64,000 nt of DNA from Bacteroidaceae bacterium (lineage in GTDB: Bacteria; Bacteroidota; Bacteroidia; Bacteroidales; Bacteroidaceae), in contig JAGCPD010000074.1 in NCBI GenBank assembly GCA_017645305.1, positions 1 through 64,000 on the forward strand, given 5' to 3'. The notes under the pieces are model-generated. The model was given only the letters and a program-made list of their open reading frames with translations. It searched no databases and was not told where the DNA came from. Numbering within the stretch: the first letter of the stretch is position 1; the number at the start of each line of letters is the position of its first letter. This document shows, piece after piece, positions 1 to 6,095 of this stretch. The translations under genes and the position numbers were made by a program.

Positions 1-139
1 CTTCTTTTTGGCTGTTATTCGTGGATAAAACGAGATTTTGAAGCGTCATTTTGACAACATTGAACATGTAGGTATAATGAATGACAATTGGGATTACGGC
101 TGTTTTGGGGGGCAAGATTTCAGCGCAAAAGGGTATAGG

Positions 140-176
140 CACATCAGGTCCACACCAATGTTTGGTTTCTGATGTG
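140..176 (-). terminator. possible hairpin terminator
   Basis: An inverted repeat with arms CACATCAG (140-147) and CTGATGTG (169-176) and an inner ACCA/TGGT pairing lies just downstream of the stop of the minus-strand gene that ends at 231. No clear U-tract follows it, so its role as a terminator is a guess. The rest of 1-230 holds no feature I can support except an open frame that leaves the left edge. Confidence 0.3.
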
Positions 177-230
177 GCTCCAATATGTGATGTCTATGTA
201 TTGATATAGGAGAGGTGAGAAAGATTATCT

Positions 231-617
231 TCAGTCTTTCTCTACGCCCAGTTGTGAAGGAATATGGAATAACAGTCCGTCTGCCCCCTGAATGTCACAA
301 TGTATCTGGTCACTGTTGGATGTGACTGTCAGGTTCCTGAGTGTGCTATGCGACAATGGCTCTCCACTGGCTGTTACGCATAATGAAGCAAAACGACGCT
401 TGATATAACAGGCGCAATCATCGTTGCTGTAAACCTTGCCTTTACCAAGTCCCAACCTTATGGCAATGCTCCATACCAGATGACGGACATCGAAGCTGCT
501 CAGCTTGGTCTTGTATCTCTTCCATTCAACTTCAGGACGATAGTTGTGATCCATGGCGAATCTTAACAGGTCTGTACAGAACTCGTCCATGTCTTCCTCA
601 TAGACAAAAGGGGACAT
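231..617 (-). CDS. hypothetical protein, 128 aa
   Basis: This is an uninterrupted 128-codon frame that starts at an ATG at 615-617. I do not recognise the family. The protein has no signal peptide or membrane segment. It is charged at the N-terminus, with a mixed helix-like middle (residues 15-75, including a DDCACYIKRRF segment) and a beta-rich C-terminus. It lies about 90 bp downstream of the terminator of the DUF2971 gene, so it probably has its own promoter, although no TAnnTTTG box is obvious. The AT-rich accessory setting fits a strain-variable gene. A shadow or remnant frame cannot be excluded. Confidence 0.5.
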   Translation of the reverse strand: MSPFVYEEDMDEFCTDLLRFAMDHNYRPEVEWKRYKTKLSSFDVRHLVWSIAIRLGLGKGKVYSNDDCACYIKRRFASLCVTASGEPLSHSTLRNLTVTSNSDQIHCDIQGADGLLFHIPSQLGVEKD

Positions 618-707
618 GATGTATAGAAGGTATTCATGAATGGTGTCCAGTTTTTGGGGCTTGCTGATTCACCATGATACGAATGTCGACAAGTTCCGAA
701 AAGGCAT

Positions 708-742
708 AAAAAAACCGCCCATTATGAGCGGCTAATTTTTTT
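708..742 (-). terminator. intrinsic terminator of the DUF2971 gene
   Basis: An A-run (708-714), a CCGC/GCGG stem (715-718 with 728-731) and a T-run (736-742) form a symmetric A-stem-T element. Read on the minus strand it ends transcription of the gene stopping at 741, whose stop codon overlaps the element. The symmetry would also allow it to work on the plus strand. Confidence 0.75.
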
Positions 743-1517
743 AAGTGCGTTCGATAATTTTTGCCTTGGGGTATTTCTCTTTTGCTATCTTCTTGATTTC
801 ATCTTTACTTTCCTTTGACATAAACTTCCCCAAAATTATCTCAACGATACATTCATCTGGCAGTTTGATATTCCGTTGTTCAACTGTTGCAGTTTGTGGC
901 CACATAGTATGAAGACGATATTCATCTTCGAATGCCCATTTCTTTTCTTTATAAAAGATATTTTTGACATGCTTTGTTTCAAAATTATCCTTCTCAAAAT
1001 CTATTGTCGGCAGTTTATTGGTATATTGAACTGCACCTCCACCACCTACATATTTAAATAATGTATCGGTGTCATATCCAACGCAAAAGCCTTTGTGGTC
1101 ATTGGCATATTTGTTCCACATTTCATCATTCTCACTATTTGCGGTCATACTTAATACCCCAAAACGATTATTGAAGTCTTCATTAAAATGCTCTAATATG
1201 CTTTTCATCCTTTGTGGATTTGCCAATGGTGAATGTATGCTCCAATAAGTAGCGAATTGACGATGTGCTTTCCTCGGCCAAGCAGGATTATCTTTCTTTG
1301 ATTTTTCAAGAAAGAATCTATACAGTTTTTGTTTCTTCGGAAACCTCTCTGGAACATTGCAATCCTTTATGTCTTCAAAGCTTCTTGGTGAAGCCATGTA
1401 TAGGGAATTATTTGTTAATACTCCTTTATGATAAGGATTATCCCAATCTCTGTATTTATAAAGGACTGGGGGATATTCAAAATTTAATCCATTAGTTAGT
1501 TCTGTCTTTATATCCAT
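741..1517 (-). CDS. DUF2971 domain protein
   Basis: The 258-aa protein has the hallmarks of DUF2971: an LYKYRDW start motif near residue 19, LYMASPRSFED near 40, an MWNKYANDHKGFCVGYD block near 133, and a KKWAFEDEYRL block near 192. The family is cytoplasmic and of unknown biochemistry, and is often found in accessory or defence-rich regions. There is no signal peptide. The next gene upstream stops at 1518, immediately before this start codon, so the two are probably cotranscribed from further upstream. A terminator follows the stop codon. The family call is by motif recognition. Confidence 0.8.
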   Translation of the reverse strand: MDIKTELTNGLNFEYPPVLYKYRDWDNPYHKGVLTNNSLYMASPRSFEDIKDCNVPERFPKKQKLYRFFLEKSKKDNPAWPRKAHRQFATYWSIHSPLANPQRMKSILEHFNEDFNNRFGVLSMTANSENDEMWNKYANDHKGFCVGYDTDTLFKYVGGGGAVQYTNKLPTIDFEKDNFETKHVKNIFYKEKKWAFEDEYRLHTMWPQTATVEQRNIKLPDECIVEIILGKFMSKESKDEIKKIAKEKYPKAKIIERT

Positions 1518-2834
1518 TTAGTTGTATATGTCAATGTTGTTATCAATGTTTATTTGAGGTGTGTTTGAACGTTCAAAAGATGCCCTATAAGATATTTTCC
1601 CCTCATGTTTATTTCCATGATAGTCTTCTATAATATATGGTACAAAGTTGTCACCATCCTCCAAATGAAGTTTTACATTAAATGTGTGGGGTGATGATTC
1701 TTTATTCGTATAAACAACAAAATCCTTCGGACCAGGAGTCTCTCTATCATACCCCAGCATATCATGATAGCATAACTCGCGTGTGCGCCTTATTGATATG
1801 GATTTAATATCGCCACTAAATGTAGTGAGAAAAGTCACATTACAAGCAATGCCATTACCTGCAGAATGTGTTATACGAATATTAGCATCTCCAAATATTG
1901 TAGGTTTGTTTGAAGGTAAATTAACTCTAATGTTATTTTTAAAAACCATAGACGAATTGTTAGATCCTTGGTTACCAAATACAGTATTGTCAATCGCAAC
2001 AAGCCCTAATGGCTGCTGCTGATAAGACCAATCATTGTTAATGCCAATCAATGTTATACATTTATAACCATCCGAATTTGTTTTCCTATAACAGCGAAGA
2101 GGGCGATTAATTGATGCCTCTGTTAGTTCAAAATCATTAGATACAATTTCTTCAACAAATTCCTTAATTTCCTGTTGAGAGGAGCAGGCATACAAAACGT
2201 AATTATCAGCTTTCATATCAGACGTGATAGAATACTGAACTCCCGAAAATGATTTCAATACGGGAATTTTTACATTTGTTATATATTCACTATAGCTTGT
2301 TCGGTTGAGTTCACGTACAATTCCAACCATATTGCTTAAGAGGGAGTCAGACAGATGCTCGTTCTTTCTGAAAAGCCAACGCTTGATGTTTGTTATATCA
2401 TCAGGATTAGATGAACTTGCAACTAAAGGAGCACAAACGCCTTTAATAGTCGCAGTCGAAAATGTCTCAAGCAATGGATTAACCTTAAAATTAATAATAG
2501 TATCTATGCGCTCTTCTACTCTTACTCTAACAGGTATGGAATTATTGTGTTTTGTAGCGTAAAGCGCAAGACTTAATTTATCCGAAGAATTCTTCTTTAT
2601 ATATGACAACAAATCTAAAACATATTTGTCCTGAATGCTTTCATCTTTCGATACATTGTCATTTAACACAAAAATAGACAAGTGTTGTTGTTTGGAAGAT
2701 TCTGTAGAAATAAAGATAGAATCATTTCTGAATGTAACGCTCAAAGAATCCTTACTTCGCTCATTATTAAAACATGCTGTGAAGTTAAGGATGGCAATAA
2801 ATAGAACAGCAAATAATTTTATTTTATTCTCCAT
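1518..2834 (-). CDS. secreted lipoprotein, hypothetical
   Basis: The frame is open to 2942, but the ATG at 2832-2834 is chosen because it begins a clear lipoprotein signal, MENKIKLFAVLFIAILNF followed by the lipobox TAC. That leaves a 438-aa precursor. It overlaps the end of the upstream gene by 11 bp, which suggests translational coupling. The mature protein is polar and beta-rich, with no family I recognise. Its C-terminal part (from about residue 300) resembles Ig-like or CBM-like beta sandwiches. It is probably anchored in the outer membrane or periplasm and may act with the secreted 213-aa protein encoded just before it. Nucleotide composition is AT-rich, unlike the core genes after 6 kb. 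Confidence 0.65.
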   Translation of the reverse strand: MENKIKLFAVLFIAILNFTACFNNERSKDSLSVTFRNDSIFISTESSKQQHLSIFVLNDNVSKDESIQDKYVLDLLSYIKKNSSDKLSLALYATKHNNSIPVRVRVEERIDTIINFKVNPLLETFSTATIKGVCAPLVASSSNPDDITNIKRWLFRKNEHLSDSLLSNMVGIVRELNRTSYSEYITNVKIPVLKSFSGVQYSITSDMKADNYVLYACSSQQEIKEFVEEIVSNDFELTEASINRPLRCYRKTNSDGYKCITLIGINNDWSYQQQPLGLVAIDNTVFGNQGSNNSSMVFKNNIRVNLPSNKPTIFGDANIRITHSAGNGIACNVTFLTTFSGDIKSISIRRTRELCYHDMLGYDRETPGPKDFVVYTNKESSPHTFNVKLHLEDGDNFVPYIIEDYHGNKHEGKISYRASFERSNTPQINIDNNIDIYN

Positions 2835-3465
2835 ATCGACCAGATTTTGATTTTCTTGGTTCTTGTTTCTTTGGTAAAGTCGCCCTCTTGGTACGAGTTG
2901 ACTTTGAAGTTTGTTGTGTATTCCTATTTTGAGGTTGTTCAACTGTATGGGCTGGCTCTGGTACAGGCAATAGCCAAGGATCTTTTTCTTTCAAACCGTT
3001 TTGCAAACCCAACAATTCTGTAAGGACTCTATTGGCAACAGGAATTGTCCCCAAATCAAAACATATTGAACTTATTAGGTTTTGTTTGGTTCCCTGATTG
3101 TAATTCCTTAATCCTCTCGTAAATAAATCAATTCCATTATCATCTTTTATTGTAAGAACTTTCTTGTCACCATATTGCTCCCATTTACCTGATGTCTGTG
3201 ACCACCAACCAGTATAGAATGATGCAGATTTAAGATCAATCACAATCTTATTGCTCGTAATATCTTCAAAATCGTATTCAATTGTTAGTGAAGTCCCCGA
3301 TTTTGTTGCTCTCATAGAATATGTTTTGTAAATACAACTATTTGCATGTGGTGCATTGCAAACTTTTATATTGCTGGAATACGTTGAAAGTAATGCATTA
3401 AGATTTTGTTGTGCATAAACACTAAAACTTATACACAAGGCTAATATTGACAAATGAATTCTCAT
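2824..3465 (-). CDS. secreted hypothetical protein, 213 aa
   Basis: An N-terminal signal peptide (MRIHLSILALCISFSVYAQ, cleavage after YAQ) begins the 213-aa frame. The mature part has three cysteines near its start, a beta-rich centre (residues 50-110) and a basic Ser/Thr/Lys/Gln-rich tail (from about 175). No known family is recognised. It is the first gene of a two-gene unit with the overlapping lipoprotein gene. The 5' leader of about 190 nt is strongly structured (see 3491-3655) and follows a TAATTTTG promoter box, so expression may be controlled at the RNA level. Confidence 0.65.
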   Translation of the reverse strand: MRIHLSILALCISFSVYAQQNLNALLSTYSSNIKVCNAPHANSCIYKTYSMRATKSGTSLTIEYDFEDITSNKIVIDLKSASFYTGWWSQTSGKWEQYGDKKVLTIKDDNGIDLFTRGLRNYNQGTKQNLISSICFDLGTIPVANRVLTELLGLQNGLKEKDPWLLPVPEPAHTVEQPQNRNTQQTSKSTRTKRATLPKKQEPRKSKSGRYGE

Positions 3466-3490
3466 AATAATGCTATCTGGTTTTTAATTT

Positions 3491-3655
3491 ATGAGGCGCA
3501 GACTTTCGCCATACGTCTCACGGCTCACCACAAGCCACTCCTATATATGGGAAAGCTGCGCCCGTATGGGTTGCAGTCCCAATAATAGGAGTTTGCTCTT
3601 TTCACGTGGTGATTGTGAGACTATCGAGCAATATGTCTTGCACTCTTTGCGGAAT
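3491..3655 (-). ncRNA. structured leader RNA (copy D)
   Basis: Between the promoter and the 213-aa gene the leader contains nested helices read directly from the sequence: 3515-3521 with 3615-3621 (7 bp), 3525-3531 with 3606-3612 (7 bp), 3537-3544 with 3585-3592 (8 bp), and 3549-3552 with 3577-3580. Two further 7-bp complementarities cross these: 3495-3501 with 3556-3562, and 3509-3515 with 3563-3569. The first joins the inner region to a 3' GCG-containing strand, the same architecture as the leaders at 5.3 and 45.4 kb. The second competes at 3515 with the outer stem, so a conformational switch is possible. The ligand and function are unknown. Confidence 0.6.
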
Positions 3656-3661
3656 GCGTTG

Positions 3662-3669
3662 CAAAATTA
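3662..3669 (-). promoter_or_regulatory. -7 box for leader D and the 213-aa gene
   Basis: TAATTTTG on the minus strand matches the Bacteroidetes TAnnTTTG -7 element and is followed by GCAACGC. The matching TTTG further upstream is off-spaced (3682-3685), so this is a medium-strength call. The predicted transcript starts near 3655. Confidence 0.5.
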
Positions 3670-3818
3670 CAAAAAAGTCTTCAAACTGCGGCCGCGAAGG
3701 TGTAAAAACTGCTAAAATTGGTTTCAAATGGAGGTGATTTTGTAAAAATCTGGATGAAATGGGGCTGAAATTGAGGATTATTTGCTAACTTCGCACTCAG
3801 ATTGACTGACGAAGCCGC

Positions 3819-4172
3819 TTGCCGATGCGTCGGCAAGGGGAAATGACGGCGAAAGTTGGCTTGCCGATGGGTCGGCAAGGGCAAACGAGGACAAAAAGTC
3901 TGTTGCCGACGAGACGGCAAGGGAAAACGGATGCTCCGAGAAGGTTGACGATGGGTCGGCAAGAAGGAAATGGTTCACAGACAAGGTTGCCGACGGGTCG
4001 GCAAGCGAACTTTCAAGATAAAATTGGCGTACCGACGTGGCGGCAAGGATGAATGAAAAGCCGTTTGCATTTGCCGACAGAGCGGCAAGGAAGAATGAAC
4101 GCTCAAACGAGATTGCCGACGTGACGGCAAGGATGAATGAAAAGCCGTTCGTATTTGCCGACAAGGCGGCAC
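3819..4172. repeat. nine-unit palindrome array, exact 42-bp period
   Basis: Nine 18-bp imperfect palindromes of the form TTGCCG-N6-CGGCAA begin at 3819, 3861, 3903, 3945, 3987, 4029, 4071, 4113 and 4155, so every interval is exactly 42 bp. Units 4, 6 and 9 have one or more changes in an arm. The 24-bp segments between palindromes differ widely, except that those at 4047-4070 and 4131-4154 are almost identical. The period equals four turns of B-DNA and also 14 codons. Frames on both strands show 14-residue repeats (ADxxAR on plus, LPxxRQ on minus), but each of those two is broken by one stop. The array is GC-richer than its flanks. A minus-strand promoter faces it from 4265-4296. Confidence 0.9.
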
Positions 4173-4264
4173 TAAAGAAAGAATTTACGTTAAACCTATT
4201 AAAACCGAAAATCACACCTGCGCCAATAAAAGCCCTCAAAATTCTCCGCGGTAGAAATGCGTTG

Positions 4265-4296
4265 CAAAGGTAAGCGGATTTTTGAGAACCACCAAA
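4265..4296 (-). promoter_or_regulatory. promoter facing the 42-bp palindrome array
   Basis: On the minus strand TACCTTTG (4265-4272) is preceded by TTTG (4293-4296) with 20 bp between them, a good match to the Bacteroidetes -33/-7 consensus. Transcription would begin near 4258 and run through the palindrome array. No conventional gene lies directly downstream, so the product could be an array RNA or a repeat-coded peptide. Confidence 0.6.
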
Positions 4297-4388
4297 AAGC
4301 AAGTCTGAAGTGTTAAAATCTAAAAGTAGTTGATATACAGAGATTTATCTCTATATGTTTTTCATTGTTTATTGTTGTTTAGAGGTCT

Positions 4389-5204
4389 CTAAATACAACC
4401 ATGGAAGGCATTGTTGTAGATGCTTGTCACATTTGAGGGGATGGTAACAGAAGTCAGGCCACTGCAATCAACGAAGGCACAACTTTTGATGCTCGTCACA
4501 CTATTGGAAATGGTAACAGAGGTCAGACCAGTGCAATTACAGAACGCATAATCGCCGATGCTGGTCACAGAATTTCCAATCACATATTCATTTACCTGTT
4601 CTCCGAATATATTTTCAAATGATGTGCCAGATGTCCGTGATGCAGAAACTATAGCATCGCTTTCCAAAGTCACAGAGGTCAGGTTATTGCAAAAAGAGAA
4701 GGCTTCGGAGTCAATGCTTTTCACACTGTTGCCGATGGTAACAGAGGTCAGGCCACGGCACCAATAGAAGGCCTGTTCGCCAATGCTGGTCACACTATTG
4801 GGGATAGTAACAGAGGTCAGGCCACTGCAATCAACGAAGGCACACCTTTTTATGCTCTTCACACTATTGGGTATGGTAACAGAGGTCAGACCAGTGCAAC
4901 AATAGAATGCATATTCGCCAATGCTGGTCACACTGATAGGGATGGTGACAGAAGTCAGGCCGTTGCAGTCTGTGAAGGCGTCTTCTCCGATGCTCGTCAC
5001 TGTATAAATCTTACCACTATAGGTGACAGATTCTGGTATAACGACAGAACCTGAGTAACTATTAAAATTTGTGTTTTTGTAAGTCACCGTTGCTGTACTC
5101 CCAGAGAAATTGTAGTAAATTCCATTAATATAAGCATTGTAGGCAAAGGTGTTGAAAGAAATGAGTTGTACAAGTAGCGCAATAAGAAAGTTTTTAATCC
5201 TCAT
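4389..5204 (-). CDS. BspA-like leucine-rich repeat protein, short
   Basis: A signal peptide (MRIKNFLIALLVQLISFNTFA) is followed by a YNFSGSTATVTY lead-in module and about eight BspA/LRR_5 repeats of about 23 residues (GLTSVTIPNSVTSIGEYAF type), with one degenerate repeat near residues 180-215. Such proteins are surface or secreted adhesins. The 271-aa frame ends abruptly inside a repeat (AFHGCI, stop) and has no C-terminal secretion tail, so the 3' part is probably lost. The stop codon lies in a perfect 16-bp palindrome (4378-4393). The gene follows leader RNA A, whose copy B heads another secreted-protein operon. Repeats are nearly identical at DNA level, so recombination between them is likely. 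Confidence 0.85.
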   Translation of the reverse strand: MRIKNFLIALLVQLISFNTFAYNAYINGIYYNFSGSTATVTYKNTNFNSYSGSVVIPESVTYSGKIYTVTSIGEDAFTDCNGLTSVTIPISVTSIGEYAFYCCTGLTSVTIPNSVKSIKRCAFVDCSGLTSVTIPNSVTSIGEQAFYWCRGLTSVTIGNSVKSIDSEAFSFCNNLTSVTLESDAIVSASRTSGTSFENIFGEQVNEYVIGNSVTSIGDYAFCNCTGLTSVTISNSVTSIKSCAFVDCSGLTSVTIPSNVTSIYNNAFHGCI

Positions 5205-5221
5205 GGTTTATCTTCCGTTGT

Positions 5222-5499
5222 CTCTCAGTCCCAAAGAAGACCCTTAATTATGTATGAAGCGTGGAACTGATATACCACTTCTTCTGATGGAGGTCGTGAG
5301 AATTACCCTTAGATGTAGATGCAGTACCCAGTCCACGCCATAAGCGCGAACCATTATCACTAATCTTGCATCTAATAGAAATTTCTCACGTTTCCATCAG
5401 CAAGACGAGCATAACGCTTCGTTTATTTTTCGTTAAGATGTGATCTACCCCCTCAGCTCCGCACATCACAATGTGCATCATAGCCAAAATGAGCAGATT
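5222..5499 (-). ncRNA. structured leader RNA (copy A)
   Basis: The leader of about 280 nt between the promoter and the BspA-like gene contains perfect helices: 5284-5290 with 5394-5400, 5295-5302 with 5383-5390, and 5316-5323 with 5367-5374. A GCGTGG-A-ACT strand (5259-5268) pairs across them with 5330-5338. Three blocks are identical in copy B: 5400-5442 (43 nt), 5249-5269 and 5222-5242 (21 nt each). The helices themselves differ from copy B but stay paired, which points to selection on RNA structure. It is probably a cis-regulatory RNA. Confidence 0.75.
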
Positions 5500-5505
5500 A
5501 CGTTG

Positions 5506-5537
5506 CAAATATACAATTAAGTACGAAACTTACCAAA
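5506..5537 (-). promoter_or_regulatory. promoter of leader A / BspA-like gene
   Basis: Minus-strand TATATTTG (5506-5513) with TTTG (5534-5537) 20 bp upstream matches the Bacteroidetes promoter consensus and places the transcript start near 5499, about 295 nt before the start codon. Confidence 0.7.
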
Positions 5538-5756
5538 AATTTGAAAGAAAAACAGATTTTGGAAGGACAAAATGCAAAGTTTAGGTCGCATTCTGCAGCC
5601 TAAAATGGGGCTCCAAAAAACAGTTAAGAAAGCGCGGAATAGTTGATTTATTCTGCCGAACAAGAGTGTTTTATTAAAAGAAACAGTAGGAAAACTTGAC
5701 AAAAGTCTGTGCTTAGCAACGTCTTTTGTCATTTTCTGTGATTTGTCTTTTATAGA

Positions 5757-6082
5757 GCCCAATTTGCGGAACAGTAGAGGAAATTTTGCGGAACTACTGT
5801 TGCGCAATTGTAGAACTACTGTTGCGCAAAATACGGGTGGTTGTTAAAGATAAAGGACAACGGATTTCAGCGACAATCAAAAATCTTTACATTTTGCGGC
5901 ATTCCCCATTAGTTTGGAAAGCAAGCGATATTAATGCTTGAAGCAAGCATTATTCTTACGCTTTGCAAAAGCCAATCTTGCAAGTTGCAAAAGCCAGGCT
6001 TGCAAACACCCCTCTCCAGAAGGCTTCTGGAGCACATTCTGTTATTTGCCGAGCATTGTCCGTTGAGGATTGGACACTAAAG
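5757..6082 (+). repeat. dispersed repeat, copy 1 (about 326 bp)
   Basis: This segment is highly similar (by eye over 90 percent) and in the same orientation to 46941-47287; a degenerate third copy lies at 50274-50374. It begins with tandem GGAACTACTGTTGCGCAA-type units built around the palindrome TTGCGCAA. It holds two 22-bp CAAAAGCCA/TTGCA units (copy 2 has three), and its 3' part includes a perfect 19-bp palindrome centred on CCAGAAGGCTTCTGG (6014-6032). No open frame is conserved. It could be a non-autonomous mobile or regulatory element. It abuts the 3' end of the protease operon. Confidence 0.8.
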
Positions 6083-6095
6083 GAAAAATATTTTA

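Noticed and set aside
1-67. Minus-strand frame MFNVVKMTLQNLVLSTNNSQ leaving the left edge, open further upstream to about 195
   Set aside because: No promoter, signal or family is visible and only about 20 codons after the first ATG lie in the window. It could be the start of a gene or a chance frame.
3819-4172. CRISPR array
   Set aside because: The repeated part is an 18-bp palindrome with variation between units, the spacers are only 24 bp and two are nearly the same, and no cas gene is near.
3778-4302. 174-aa minus-strand protein and several plus/minus frames across the palindrome array
   Set aside because: Several frames are open because the period is a multiple of three. The minus frame starts inside the promoter, and the best repeat frames carry a stop. 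Coding remains possible but is not supported over structure.
5205-5499. Known riboswitch classes (cobalamin, TPP, preQ1) for leaders A-D
   Set aside because: None of the core motifs I know for these classes appears, and the downstream genes are not metabolic.
5517-5807. 96-aa minus-strand frame before leader A and 84-aa plus frame at 5963-6217
   Set aside because: They cross the promoter and the dispersed repeat; no conservation between repeat copies and no signal for translation.
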